In this document: piece by piece, positions 22,601 to 34,857 of the stretch
How positions within the stretch are numbered: the first letter of the stretch is position 1
How the letters are laid out: every line of letters begins with the position of its first letter
Origin: Umbilicaria muhlenbergii
Lineage: Eukaryota > Ascomycota > Lecanoromycetes > Umbilicariales > Umbilicariaceae
DNA length: 64,000 nucleotides
Direction: 5' to 3'
Assembly (NCBI GenBank): GCA_000611775.1
Contig: KK106983.1
Coordinates: 2,042,808-2,106,807 of the forward strand
Notes under the pieces: generated by a model
Told to the model about the DNA's origin: nothing
Seen by the model: only the letters and a program-made list of their open reading frames with translations
Database searches by the model: none
Translations under genes and position numbers: made by a program

Positions 22601-24439
22601 ATTGAGAGCTGCAAAGTGCAGTGCAGTCCACCCATTATTATCCTTCCCCTCAATATCAGCCCCTTTCTGAAGAAGCAAATGTGTCACTGCCTCATGACCC
22701 TGGTAAGCTGCTCTGTGCAATGCAGTCAACCCATTATAATCCTTTCCCTCAATATTAGCCCCTTTTCCAAGAAGTAGATACGTCACTGTCTTATGACCAT
22801 GCTCTGCTGCCCAAAACCACGCGGCCTCTGGATTATAGTTTGCGGCATTGACCTTGAATCCAGCATCTCTCAACAGCTTTGTGGCTTTTCTTCGTTCAGC
22901 TTCTCGGGTTGATATAGCATGTGAGGGCAGTACGGTTTCAGACAGCGCTTGAGGTGAAATCGCAGTGAACCCCTTTTGATCTTTAATGTTGTCTGTTGAG
23001 AGCTCAAAGTTCATGCTGCTGTTACCTTCTTTCTTTTCTTCTTCACTCCATCCTCTTTTGTTGTCCTTGCCAACTGAATTATCTTTCGCTACGTCGTGGC
23101 TCCACCAGGAATCTGAGGACTTGCTGTGTAATCCTATCACTTGATCTCTGGTCTTGTCACGGACTTCCTTCTTGAGTGTATGAGTTGTCAAGCTTCCACT
23201 TGTCGTATAGAGCTTGCGGTGTACAGGTAGTTGTAGGAAGGAGGTGTTCAAGGTGCTGTTTGTCTTCACATCACTGACAAGTCTAGCTTGACCAAGCTTC
23301 GCAGAGTCCGGTTTCTGAGAGTTCAGAGCTGTAGAATCCGACAGTGACTCCTGCTCTGTTTCAAGCCAAGGAGCTCGCAGCGCTGTCTCAGCTGTCAGGC
23401 GGTCCCCTGGCCAGCGGACCAAAAGGCTCTTGACAAAATGAATACCAGCAGCGCTAAGCCTCAGAGACAATGCTTCTTCCGGAAACTGTATCCTTCCCTG
23501 GCAGAATTTATTCACCTCAGACGGGGTAGGAAATGGCACTGCCCCTTGAGCAGAAATGGTATAAACAACACAACCCAGTGACCACATGTCGACAGCATTG
23601 GTATAGACAGATGTTTTCAGCTCTTCTATTAGTCCGTAGACCTCTGGCGCTTGGTAAGTACTGATGCGGGTGTGCAAGTTTGTCTGCTCATCGACTCGTT
23701 TGGCTATTCCAAAGTCTCCGATTTTTACCCACCAAGGACCCGGGGATTTCTGAACAACAAAGATGTTCTAAGAGAACCGGGATTTCATAAGTAGATATTT
23801 CAATCAAATGACTTCATGTCTAGCTGGCGAGAAGTGACTTAGAAGAGAGGGACACAAACCTGAGGCTTGAGATCATGATGAGCAAACCCCTCCGCATGCA
23901 TGATCTTCAGGCCCTTAAGGAGATCAATGGTGATCTGTTTGATTTCATGCTCCGCCATTGAACTTTGAAGGTATTGAGCTAAATCGCCGTTTGGAAAATA
24001 TTCCATAGCCAAGAACACGGTATCAGCGTTCTCAAAAAAGCCAAAAAATTTGACAAGAACGTCTTCCTCTTCGTACTAGACCACGGTCAGTTCAGAATGA
24101 AAACACCGCACCAACACTTCATACCTGGGCTTTTGAAAATTTGGCCAAAGCCAGCAGCTCTCGCTTGTAATCAACCTTCCAGCTCTGCATCTTGGCTTTG
24201 TCTATCTTCTTGACCACTCTAGTATCTGCAATTTCATCCCCTTGTTGATGGACCTCCAAGCACACCTCACTGAACAACCCATAGCCAAGGATCCTATCTT
24301 TGTACCATCTCTCCTCAACTCTCTCCTTCTGCATACCACGACCGCGATTGGTTCTGTATGAAATTTGCAAAGTATAGTTAGGGAAAACCTCTGCTTCTAG
24401 CTTAAAGTGATCTAGTGATTCCGAAGCTGCGGAAGCCAT
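19611..24439 (-). CDS. Protein kinase-ankyrin repeat protein with C-terminal membrane segments
   Basis: Five exons: 24439-24125, 24075-23860, 23767-20711, 20660-20130 and 20063-19611, 1523 aa. Ser/Thr kinase domain from about residue 45 to 320: glycine loop GYGLFSEV, Lys77 in RVVKKI, catalytic loop HHDLKPQN (His replaces Arg of HRD), DFG at 195-197, APE in YQAPEVYG. Then about five ankyrin repeats (residues ~480-650) of TALHFAARNGHEAVTRLLL type, a long Ser/acidic linker with SSEGREVRGKG-type repeats, and a fungal C-terminal region with FLFVCVNR and a GWRYWISLQVIYYFRFVK block split by the last intron. Two hydrophobic helices near the end probably anchor it. Not part of a known pathway; the architecture suggests a receptor or self/non-self signalling kinase. 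The function is an inference. Confidence 0.85.
21282..21422. repeat. Three-copy ~45-bp repeat in the kinase-ankyrin linker
   Basis: Three units containing CCCCTTACTNCCCTGNCTTCGC and AGACAT, coding (minus strand) MSSEGREVRGKG-like motifs. The third spacing is shorter than the first two. Confidence 0.8.
22341..22835. repeat. Tandem 99-bp ankyrin-coding units
   Basis: Five tandem 99-bp units; unit boundaries recur at 22341, 22440, 22539, 22638 and 22737. Units 1-3 are nearly identical at the nucleotide level, including third codon positions; the outer units are more diverged. Each codes one 33-residue ankyrin repeat. Confidence 0.92.
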
Positions 24440-25354
24440 GGAAGGGTATGAGTCCCAAGGCAGCACTACGCCGTTAGAGCGTAGGTGCTTTGCGCACGTA
24501 AGACACGAAGTTGATGTCGTGATAGGAAAGGTTTTGGGCGGTCGCTCCGAAGGGCCTTGCGCGATGCTTGTGAGGCAGTGGATGTAGAGCACAGACTTTT
24601 CGAATATCAGAAGCAACAGCCAATATACACCGTTGGTGATGTGCTTCCTAGGTGGCTGAGCTCATGAAATCGCGATAGCAATATAATAATAGTGTGATGG
24701 GCAGCGCTGGAAAGGGTAGAGAAAGTTCAACCCAACGCAGTTCTCAGCTGACACGTAAGAAACTACTCGATATGCCAAAGTGGTACGGAGTAGTGTGGCA
24801 CCTTTTTATAAAGACACGCAAATCAGCCGCGCCTCACACGATTACCGAGGAGCTCATTGGCGACGCGACTACCCAGTGACAGGCTTCGATCAGTAAAGAA
24901 GTTGGTGTCGCATAGATCGAAGTCCCGTCTGGCCCCTCTCAATACAAGGCTGCGATGCTGCGCCGCACGTCAGGTCAGCCTGAGGGAGCCTCGGCTGCGT
25001 ATGGCGCAGCACGCAACGGCCCTGGTGCTTTGCGGCATACCTCCGTGTTCGGGTGGCTAGACCACGACCCGAGACTCTTTATGGAGATATAGATGCTCCT
25101 TCGTAGAACATACACCTGACTTGGTCGGTATTGCAAACTGTTGCCGCAGAATGGTGAAGCCTTGGGGGCCTCCGTGCCAGGGCCGACAGTTGATGGCCGC
25201 CAGGTCGATCACGCCCTCAGAAAACCAGGCGAGCTTGTGGTGTACGGATGATTGATTTTCGCCTGCATTCTACGCCGCACCGCATTTACTTGGATCATAT
25301 CACAAGCATCAATGGAGAAGGAACTGCGAAGCGCAAGCGGCATGTGCATCGGAA
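24440..25354. other. Intergenic region
   Basis: Upstream DNA of the kinase-ankyrin gene and the 3' side of the hydrolase gene. Nothing recognised. Confidence 0.4.
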
Positions 25355-26518
25355 TCATGAGTCTAGAAACTTTAATATCTCCTCGATAACCCTCTCGGGT
25401 TGCTCTTGCTGCACCCAGTGCCCGGCACCATCGATCATCTTCACGCCTCTGAAGTCCTTGCAGACTTCGGCCATACGCTCGACTACCCCCGGTTCTTGGT
25501 AGATACCCCAATCTTTCGTCCCAGAGATGAACAGACAAGGGACTTCGATTGTTTTGCCAGCAAACAGATCGGCATCCTTGAGCCATTTCGGATCGGTCTG
25601 TATACGGTACCAATTCAAGCCGCCTTGGAAGCCCGTTCTGGCCCACTCGTTGACATACACCTCAAGCTCGGAGTCCGGGAGCCATCTGGAGCTGCTTTCC
25701 TGCACCTGCTGGTTGTCTTCATGGGACATGACTTTGGCCACTGCCTCCCGCATTCCGGCTTTCAATGGCATGATGTAGTAGTACGGCATCTTGGCGAGCT
25801 CAGTAGCAGACCAGGCTTCCAGCGGATGTGGATCGTTCCCGGCCCAATCTGCGCTCTTCAGGTAGAAGTAGCCTCGAAGGAAGTCATGAAGACCTTCAGA
25901 AGGACTCATCTCGGCATTGGCAGGAGCGGTAGAATAGTACCACTTGTAGTGTTTCCTGGGTTCGGACAATGCGGCCAATTCTTGGTGTATGTCTGGTTGA
26001 CTCCCTTGTTTCGAATCCTTGGCATTGTCCACGTCGAAAGGTAGTTTTGGGGATCCCTTGAATGGATGGCTCATCAGGATAACCCTGCGGAAGAAGTCTG
26101 GTCGCGCCAACGCGCACAGAGATGCGGACACGGCCCCGAAGTCATGACCAACCACACAGTGCACCTGGTGGTAGCCCAGTGCGTGTACGAGCACAACGAT
26201 GTCCCGGATGAGATTCGTAACGGAGAAGGTGCGGAGATCCACCTCTCCAAAACTCGAGTTGTCCCATCCTGTTGTTCGTCCGTATCCTCTTTGGTCGACC
26301 GCGACTACGTAATAGCTTTTCCCCAACTCGGGCATGACCTTGCGCCATGAGTATGCGATCTCGGGGAAGCCGTGGAGGAGTATGAGCAGCGGTGTGCCCT
26401 TTGATCCCGCTTCGATGATATGATATGTCAACTCTGATGCTTCCGTTGTGATGTATCTTTCAGTGAGGCCTGGTGGAAGGCTCAACGGGGCCAGATGCGT
26501 GCTGGCGTTCTTGGCCAT
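25355..26518 (-). CDS. Soluble epoxide hydrolase-like alpha/beta hydrolase
   Basis: Single exon, 387 aa. Oxyanion-hole motif HGFPE at 50-53, DQRGYG at 75-80, nucleophile D126 in VGHDFGA, charge-relay D336 in GTKDWG and H367 in GAGHWVQQEQP. These make up the Asp-type catalytic triad of epoxide hydrolases and haloalkane-dehalogenase-like enzymes. A cap domain lies between about 150 and 300. No signal peptide, so cytosolic. Likely hydrolyses epoxides to diols; the neighbouring genes give no substrate hint. The intact triad and full family length indicate an active enzyme. Confidence 0.93.
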   Translation of the reverse strand: MAKNASTHLAPLSLPPGLTERYITTEASELTYHIIEAGSKGTPLLILLHGFPEIAYSWRKVMPELGKSYYVVAVDQRGYGRTTGWDNSSFGEVDLRTFSVTNLIRDIVVLVHALGYHQVHCVVGHDFGAVSASLCALARPDFFRRVILMSHPFKGSPKLPFDVDNAKDSKQGSQPDIHQELAALSEPRKHYKWYYSTAPANAEMSPSEGLHDFLRGYFYLKSADWAGNDPHPLEAWSATELAKMPYYYIMPLKAGMREAVAKVMSHEDNQQVQESSSRWLPDSELEVYVNEWARTGFQGGLNWYRIQTDPKWLKDADLFAGKTIEVPCLFISGTKDWGIYQEPGVVERMAEVCKDFRGVKMIDGAGHWVQQEQPERVIEEILKFLDS

Positions 26519-27512
26519 GTCGAGAAAGGAGCTTCGGGCTTTCAGCGATTGCTATACTAAGACGCCGAGATTAGTTGACCGCTAGACTTGCTAACAAGTT
26601 GTGCCTGTGCACTTGGAGGTTCATGCAAAATGCTGTTGGCGCGGTGTCAATCAGCAACCTCTGAGCGGCGTAGTGGAGAGAGAATCTCCAAATTGGTTCG
26701 GCACCATCAGCGTCGAGGAGCGCCCGGGATTATAGGTAAGGCATATTCCGTACACGGATGGGAATCCTCCATCTTGGTTGCCGAAGCCTCTGCAGCTCGG
26801 AGCATCGGGACGGCACTCCGTTCGGGATGGCACTTGGATGGAATTGGCCCAGGCGAAGAAACGGGACGGTACGGAAGTACTGGACGGAAGTACTGGAGGG
26901 AAGACGGGAATAGAGTGCGGAGGAGTCGTGCTGCTGTTCTGATGACGACGGCGTCCATCGCCCCCATCGCCCCCCTCGCCCCCCTCGCCCCCCTTAGCCT
27001 GAAGCTTCCCGCCCCAACTTCCAAGGACGGGCGGAACAAGGGTGGACTAGGCCTTTATTGGACAATCGGCCTGGATCCCGTCGGGCATCAGCTTCAGCGC
27101 CAGTATGTTCCAGTCGCCAGCGCATTTCTTCGGCCGCGACATCTCCCAAAGCTGCATGAACCATCCAAGATAAAGACGATAAAGACGATAAAGACGATAA
27201 ACACCGAACCGGTTATCATCGTGATTGAGGCCCATCCCTGCTTGTCACCTTGTCAGGCACGTGCGAACGGCGTAGACAGTGAGATTCCGAACTTCAGCGC
27301 CAAATTTCACCTCTCTCAGACATCTGGCAATCTCGGCTACCATTACTCCCTTCAACCTCATACATCATAGCCAGCACATCCCGTCTCCACGTCGTCCCTT
27401 TGTCGCATGAGTTTGCGCAAGCACTCGCCTTGGTACTGCAGCATCAGAATCAGCTATAGATGGACTCATAACCCGCGAAGCCTGTCTACACGGTCAGGGC
27501 GCTAATTCTATC
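26519..27512. other. Intergenic region with short tandem repeats
   Basis: Contains a (AAAGACGAT)n-type microsatellite at about 27170-27200 and a CGCCCCC(A/C)T repeat at about 26959-26994. A 260-codon open frame at 26588-27370 spans both and is not credible as a gene. Confidence 0.55.
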
Positions 27513-30500
27513 ATGTTCCGCCGGAAGCGGTCCCAGTCAAGTCCGGTACGTTGGGTCACATCACTAGAGCTGGGGAACCATCCAAGTTCTCTGCAACGCA
27601 GAGCTCGTAATGCAGAGTATCTGCTAACACATGGAGTCTTCTAGCCCATCAATACCCCAGTCACCTCAGCTGCAAGCTCAGCTGCCGCCCAGGCCTTTCT
27701 TGCCAACCGAGTTTCCAATGGACAACTCTCAGCCGCTGCTGCAGCGGCAGCTTTACGTTCGCATACCACATCCCCGGAGCCCGTTGGCTCGATACAAACC
27801 AAACGGATGGTACAAAGGCGTCAATCGGTTACGTCTAATGGCAGCGCTGCAGTTCGTCCTGCTGGTATGCAGCGGCAGAACAGCTCTGGGTCTATGACGG
27901 AGAGGACATTTCGCGATCCTTCACCAGCCCGCGGGGCTCCAGCACGCATTCGCGCCATTGACCCACCTCCGGTGCCCTCTCTTCCACGTGGATATGTATC
28001 ACCACCTCCCATCCCGGCCAAGTCGGACCGACGAGCATCAAGTGTTGAGCCACCGCAGCGCGTGAGCTCGCCTCCGCCTAAGGCGGGCGGCAGGGGTGTA
28101 AGCTTGGACAGAGGGCCTGGTGTCATGACTGCGAGACCGAAGGGTCAAGCCAAGTCACGAGTGACCAGCCTGACCAGCGTCGCTGAGGCGGCGCAAACGG
28201 ACAATCGAGGGTCTATCAATTTCTCCCGTCCGATGAGCCCACCACTATCACGTCCTACGTCGCCAATAAACGAACAACGGCCAATGTCTCCCCCCAGCGC
28301 ATTAAGATCAGGTGGGAAACCATTGATAGATTATCGGCCAGTTGAGACTTTACGGAATGGCGAAGCCGAGAGCATACAAACGTCGCTGCAACAGGCAGCG
28401 AACACTCCGGTGAAGAAGAAGAAAAAGAAGGTCGTTACAAAGAATGCGGCCGAGGGGAGTCATCTGGCGAATGCGACAGCTGGTGCTGCTCCTACTGCGT
28501 CGAATGTTGCCCCAAGCGGGCAAGTAGAGTTACTCTCGTCCACGGTATCGCCATCCAGCTCAGTATCACAACCCACCCCTATGTCTGATCCTGCAAATGT
28601 AGCACCGAAGAAAACGAAGAAGAAGAAGGTCGCGCCTGTTAACACGGAGGACACGGATCAGAGGATTGACTCCAGACTTAGCTATGTCTCAGACTCGGAC
28701 ACTGGATCAGAACAGAGCTACTCGTCGGATAGGCCTAGAACCTTCAACGTTAGGCCCACGGCTTTCCTAACGAAACAGCCTTCGATGGTTCGAGAAGATC
28801 GTGAGGCCGAAGAGCTAGAAGAACGAGGTATGACTGCAGCTCAGAGTAACGGTCAACCACTCTCAAACGGAACACTTACTTCCAAGCCTGCCGCGGCCCC
28901 TGCAAATACCTCGAAGAAGTTCACCGACAGTCGGCAACATACCCGGTCTGTCAGCCAGCCTTCACCTGCCTTAACTGCGAATGATCCAAATCCTCCAGCG
29001 ATGCCGTCCTTGAGTACGTCTACCGGCAATGGCAGGGGTAGTACCGCCGCACGTGGAGCAAGACATCAATCTCTGAGTCCAGCACGAGCTGCTCACTTTT
29101 CTTCTCAACTCCAAACATCAGAAGGAATCAAACATAACCCCCTTCCACGCTCGGTGTCTCCTGCCAAGTCTGCATTGAAACATTCTCCATCTCGGGGGAC
29201 ATCGCCAGTAGGCAACATGCCTGGTGCGTTGAGCCGAGCTCATGGTGGTGCACCAAGCGAAGCTTCAGACACCACCTCAGTGATATCGGACGACGGCAGC
29301 AGGCTGGCGAAGAACAGGAAGAACGTCCGTGTCAGCTTCGACAACGATACCGTTATCTTAGGTCGTGGAGCAAGCCCGCCCACAAGTCCGGATTCTCCGA
29401 TGTTACAGAGCCCTCAAAACAATGACACGACGAAAAAGGGATGGTTTAGAGGACGTGACAAGAAGTCAACAACCCAAGAAGTTGATGATGTAATTAAGCC
29501 CACCCCCACCCTTCCTTCCTTTGGAAGTGTTCGAGGTAAGAACGAGAGAGTCGAAACCCAAGACACACCACAAACCTCTTGGGCTTCAGATGCGCTTGCT
29601 CGAATGAACCTGTCAAGCGACCTTGCAGTCGGAGCCATTATTTCTCAGGATCTCGCCCACAAGACTACAGATCCTGGCTCTAATGTCAAAGCAACCTCTA
29701 ATGAGCCTTTACCGCCATTGGTAACCTCGGTGGAAGGTACAGGTGATAATTCAGACACCGAAAGTAGTGTTGCTAGTGCGAACCTGGAGGAAGGGGACAG
29801 AGCACAGGACGATTCCGTACCTTCGATCGCTGTTCAGCCAGCTACTCCCGGCTTGGAAGAGCCACAGATATCCGGGAACTGGTCTACCATGCCTGGTGGC
29901 TACCGGCATTCCATCGACTTCGAAACTCGAGATGCTCCATCTGACTCCCCTATCGTCGAGCATCATCCAACCGATCCAACACCTGCTTCAATCGGTATTG
30001 CGGAACCGGAACCAACAGCCGTTATCGATGCCGAGCACCATCCTCACCCCCCGATAGGAGAGCTATCTGAAACTTTACGCCATCAGATTGAGCCAAAAGA
30101 CGAGGAAGAAATTGACGACACAGATGGCAGTATCTACAGTGACGCAGCTGAAGACTTATCTGACCTCGAAGGTGATGGCTTCGGATCGATCAATGCGATT
30201 GTCGAAAGTCCAGCATTACTAGCGCTGAGTGGCACTGGACTTGCCATCACCACTCCCCCGGATAGTCCAAGTGTCCGCTTGCCTGCGACAAGGGCGACAC
30301 CGCAGATTCCCTCATTGAGGCAAGAAAGCGAGCTGTCAGAACCGGGACCTGATGAAGGCTGGGGTCGGGCACAGGCTTATTGGAGCGGTTTGAGTCAAAG
30401 TAGGAAGCAACAGCTGGAACAAGCGTCTAGTTCGGTGGATCCGAAACAAACTCTTGAGGAACCGAAGCCGAAACCGAAGAAGAAAAAGAGGATGGTGCCC

Positions 30501-32180
30501 AAGGAAACGGCGCAGCAGTCTAATGCCGCCCTGGCACCGTTACCTCCATGGCCCGACAGGCAATACCGGGAGGAGATTGCGCGAACATCGTCACCTGCTG
30601 CTCCTACCATGAAGAAGTCTATGCGCGGCCCGGCAGCAACCAGCGTAGACGAACCTCATATGCGGACTTCGATGCGAGATGGGCGGCCATTGAAATCAGC
30701 ATTGAGGTCTAGTTCTATTCGGAATTCAACACAACTTCCCATTTCCACAGAGCCAAAGGGCGCATTACAGAAGAAGACTCGGCCTGTGTCAGCCGTGGCC
30801 ATGGTTGACTACAACAAAGTCCAACCGAAGTCCACAGTTGGCCCTAAGCAAGCAACATCAGGCGCTTTAACTCCAGTCATTGCACAACCAGCGAAGCAGT
30901 CACCCACCCCTGGCAAAATTGCCGCCAGAAAAGCTGCTACCCCAAAGCCGGTCGCACCACCGTCTACCCTGCGCCGTAAGGCGTCCAACGGGAGTGATTC
31001 TTCAAGCAGTTTCAAAAGAACTCGTTCGGTAACATCCGATACTGGGCGATACAGCATGAAGCGAACCATGAGAGGTTCATCTGTTTCTGAGCGACCCACG
31101 TCTCCGCAGCCCGGCCGATCTGGTGTTTTCAGCCTCCGATCTCTCTCGCCCACGGGGTCCACGACTGGAAGACGGCCATTTAGCTCCGCCGGTCCCAGCA
31201 TGCGTACTTCAATGCGAGGATCAGTGGACCTGGGATCTCGTGCCAAATCACCTACGCGATCCTTTGGGTTTGGCAAGAGCTCGAAGCCCGCTCCAATACC
31301 GGCCAAGACTAAGAAGCCTCGTTTCTCGAGCAAGTTCGGAGATTCTAGTGATGAAGAGGATGGTGGAGGAGCTTACCGTAGTAGCCGCTTCGCCGACTCC
31401 AGCGACGAGGACGAGCCTATACCTATCAAAACCCCCCAAAACTTGACACCTGTCCGAGGAATACCGAAGAGAATCGACGAGGGTGATTCAACCGATCTCG
31501 AAGACAGCGACGTTGAGAAGTCCCCTCGCGTGCCGAAGAAAAGCACGCCAACAGCAGCGGTGCCCAAACTAGAAGGTGCAGCTCTAGCCACAGGCTCGCT
31601 CCGTGCCCCCGGATCAGGAGTGGACCATCAAACCCAAGAAATGGGAACGGGCCTCCAAGCCAAGAAGGCAGCCGAGAAAGACAAGAAGAAGGGCTCATTC
31701 TTCGGCTTGTTAGGCAAAAAGAAAGATGAGTCAAAGATGATGAAAGCGGACGTCGAGAGCCCGGCTCGGCGAGACACGCCGCTGGAGCGCAGCAAGGCGG
31801 ACCGTACCCTCACCCCTACCTCTCCCTCTCCTGCTGCTCCCTCTCTTGGTTCTCCTTCCCCTGCAGCGTCGCCACGCGCACCACAACGACCCGGGGGTAA
31901 ACTACAGCGGAGGAACACGCCGAAACGGTACGCTTCGTACGCAGCCGATAGTCCAGCTTGGCCATTACCGGCGGTGCCGCCGATCCCGGCCGCAGCGCTG
32001 GAAGCCCGGCCTACCACTTCTGACGGAGTGGTTCGGAACGGCAGGCCTAATCTGGGGACGAGGCAGTCGACGGCGCCGACTACGAAGGAGACGGCGGTGA
32101 CGGAGGGTGTGCAGAGTGAGAAGGCGGGGAAGAAGAAGAGGTTTCTTATGTTGCGGAAAGCATTCAGGTTACATGATTGA
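27513..32180 (+). CDS. Large intrinsically disordered Ser/Pro/Lys-rich protein
   Basis: Two exons, 27513-27545 and 27645-32180, 1522 aa. Exon 1 codes MFRRKRSQSSP; splicing at GTACGT / TTCTAG continues with INTPVTSAASSAAAQAFLAN and an alanine run, a start seen in a conserved filamentous-ascomycete family. The rest is low-complexity: repeated KKKKKVV and KKTKKKKVAP lysine blocks, several MRTSMRG/MKKSMRG/MKRTMRGSS motifs, FSSKFGDSSDEED and RFADSSDEDE acidic phospho-type sites, WGRAQAYWSGLS, KKGSFFGLLGKKK, and a basic C-terminus GKKKRFLMLRKAFRLHD. No catalytic domain. A cortical or cytoskeletal scaffold, for example eisosome-associated, is a guess; conservation and length make it a real gene. Confidence 0.82.
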
Positions 32181-33062
32181 CTGATGGATTGGTCTCGGAG
32201 GGTATGTACGGGTGGGATGTTTACTTTTTATGTTCTGGCTGGCTCTCCTGGAGTGGGCCGTCCCGCATCGGTGGGGAGGATATTGTTATCTTGGTTCTTT
32301 CTCGACCGTACATAATTGCGGACGATGTGATTTCATACAGATTGATATATTTGTTGGGGGTGATACCGTCGATGCGGGTCGTTTAATAACATAATAATTA
32401 TTGTGTATTGGAGCAGTGCACGATCTGGTCATATTCGATTGGCAGTATGATGATAGCATCATCACTACATTCGGCGCAAAATACCAAAGTAGAGTGCCAG
32501 TTATGATGAACGCCACCCTCCCTGAGTCTCCTTGCCTAATTCGCTCACTTCATCTCAGTAGGGTAGCAGCACTTACAGCACTGACACTCGCTATAACCTG
32601 AAGTTCTCGAAGAGTTCTAGGAATGGAGTATAAACGACACTCGTCCCGGATGGTGGGAATAAGAAATGAGATGGATTCGTTCTGGATTTGGTTTGGACGG
32701 GGAAGCAGGGCCGTGAGCGCGGGCCCTCCCGCAGAGCCGCGGGGTGTGCCTGCATGATGATGCAATTAAAGTGTCGTACCTTAGAGCTGATTGGGCTTTT
32801 CGTCTTCCCCAGATCTTCCTGACGTATTGCAATGTACCCCTCGCAAAGATTCCCATTGACTTCGTGAGCTTTGGCGAGAATAGCTACTGATCGATAACAG
32901 TATAAGGTAAGGTCTGTACGGAGACCATGCCTACAATCTAGGATTGAAGCCTGATACTGCGACTAACAAAAGTGTCAGGTAGGGGATCCGCAGAGCGTCT
33001 GCATAGCCAATACTTTAAGATACATCGTGAAGGGTCCTCCAGGACGTCGTGAACATCACCCG
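32181..33062. other. Intergenic region
   Basis: 3' flank of the disordered-protein gene and promoter of the antiporter. No gene or repeat recognised. Confidence 0.4.
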
Positions 33063-34511
33063 ATGCCATGGAAGCACATCGAGGCGACAGCGCCCCATTT
33101 AACCTATCTAATCCTTTCCTCCTTCCTGGTCCTCTACGCCCTCTTCTCGCACTTCATCCGCAACCGCCTGCACCTATCCGAGCCGCCACTAGCCACCCTC
33201 ATCGGCATCATCTTCGGGCCCCGCGGCGCCGGCGTGCTCGACCCGCATTCATGGGGCTGGCAAGATAACATCACCCAAGAAGCGACCCGAGTCATAGTCG
33301 GGGTGCAATGCTTTGCCGTCGGCGGCGAGCTGCCCAAGGCCTACTTTTCGCGGCACTGGAAGAGCGTGGGCATGATGCTCGGGCCTGTCATGACGTATAG
33401 CTGGCTCGTTACAGCCTTATGTACGCATTTGATATTGCGGACGGACGCGGGTACGTCTTTGGTGATTGGGGCGTGCCTGGCGCCTACAGATCCTGTGCTC
33501 GCGGCGAGCGTCCTGGCGGACTCGAAGTTTTCGGGTAGAGTCCCGGCACGATTGCGGCACATGCTATCTGCGGAGTCCGCCTGCAACGATGGCGTCTCGT
33601 TCCCTTTCCTCTACGCCGCCCTACTCCCCATGATCCACGCCACGGCCGGCGCGGCGGTTAAAGAATGGTTCCTCGCCACGCTACTTTGGCAATGCACATT
33701 CGGGCTCCTGTCGGGTTTTCTGATCGGTCACTTAGCCAACAGACTCCTCCGCTTCGCTGAATCCCGCGGCTTCATAGGCCGGTCCTCATTCCTAGTTTTC
33801 TACCTCCTCCTCGCCATCTTCACCATCGGCTTCGGCAGCACCCTTGGCACCGACGACTTTCTCGTTGCATTTGGGGCCGGGACTGGCTTCGCCTGGGACG
33901 GATGGTTCGCGCGCAAAAGCAAGTCCACCCATCTGCCCAACATCATCGATCTGCTGCTCAACTCCACAATGTTCGTCTACTTTGGCGCCAGCATCCCCTG
34001 GTCGAACTTCAACCCAGGCTCCGACTTGCCTAACTTGACGATCCCGCGCTTACTCGGCCTCCTCGCCCTCATCCTCGTCCTCCGCCGAATCCCGATCGTC
34101 CTGGCCCTGAAACAATGGGTCCCGGACATCCGAACCTACCGCGAAGCGCTCTTCTGCGGACACTTCGGCCCCATGGGTCTCGGCGCCCTCTTCCTAACGA
34201 TCGAAGCCCGCGCTCAGTTGGAAACCTCGACTGCGGAACCTCTACCGCATCCGCCCGCGCATTCTCCGCACAAAGACGCTATTGAGATCATCTGGCCCGT
34301 CATTTGCTTCGTCGTTCTCGGCTCCACGATGGTGCATGGCCTTTCGGTCGCGGCTATTACCGTCGGCAGTCATTATTCCAGGAGCGAGGGCGAGCGGGCG
34401 CCGCTGATTGGAGGGGAGTCGGATGGTTTGGCGGGGATGGAGCATGAAGGTGGTGGAGGCGAGAGTGAGCCTAGCGTCAGTGGGTCGGAGGATGAGGGGC
34501 CGGAGCTTTGA
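33063..34511 (+). CDS. CPA1-type Na+(K+)/H+ antiporter
   Basis: Single exon, 482 aa. Around a dozen hydrophobic helices, with the fungal Nha1/Sod2-type motifs: PPLATLIGIIFGPRGAGVLDP, CLAPTDPVLAASV, and the ion-binding ND pair in SAESACNDGVSFPF. GTDDFLVAFGAG.FAWDGWF and HFGPMGLGALF are also typical. It exchanges cytosolic Na+ or K+ for H+ at the plasma membrane. The C-terminal cytosolic tail is only ~60 residues, acidic and Ser/Gly rich, far shorter than that of Saccharomyces Nha1. First ATG of the frame chosen; the upstream extension has only a GTG. Confidence 0.93.
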   Translation: MPWKHIEATAPHLTYLILSSFLVLYALFSHFIRNRLHLSEPPLATLIGIIFGPRGAGVLDPHSWGWQDNITQEATRVIVGVQCFAVGGELPKAYFSRHWKSVGMMLGPVMTYSWLVTALCTHLILRTDAGTSLVIGACLAPTDPVLAASVLADSKFSGRVPARLRHMLSAESACNDGVSFPFLYAALLPMIHATAGAAVKEWFLATLLWQCTFGLLSGFLIGHLANRLLRFAESRGFIGRSSFLVFYLLLAIFTIGFGSTLGTDDFLVAFGAGTGFAWDGWFARKSKSTHLPNIIDLLLNSTMFVYFGASIPWSNFNPGSDLPNLTIPRLLGLLALILVLRRIPIVLALKQWVPDIRTYREALFCGHFGPMGLGALFLTIEARAQLETSTAEPLPHPPAHSPHKDAIEIIWPVICFVVLGSTMVHGLSVAAITVGSHYSRSEGERAPLIGGESDGLAGMEHEGGGGESEPSVSGSEDEGPEL

Positions 34512-34857
34512 GTGATGGCGTTGGAGAGAATCTCTATCGACCATGTCAAATAGAATCATGGCTTGTTAGGCTTGGCGCAGCGAAAAGTGGATTTTGCATA
34601 TAGACAGTCATCTCAAACGCCCTTTTCCACTTGCGCAAAACATTGTGATCGTCCCTCCCGTATCGAGCCTTCCTGATCATCGACTCCTTGCTAAGCTTTT
34701 AAGCCGGCAATCGCACAAGGTAAGATTTGCTACGGCACTCGCTTCACTTTGAGCAAGCACATCACTGCAGCTCAGTCAACATGCCCTATGCCCTAACAGT
34801 GACCCAACCCCACCCCACCAGCACAAACCGAACTCCAACACCCATCCGACAACCCCC
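34512..34857. other. Intergenic region
   Basis: 3' flank shared by the antiporter and the broken SDR gene. Nothing recognised. Confidence 0.4.

Noticed and set aside
26588-27370. 260-codon open frame
   Set aside because: Composed of microsatellite and low-complexity sequence, no family, no splice or start context.
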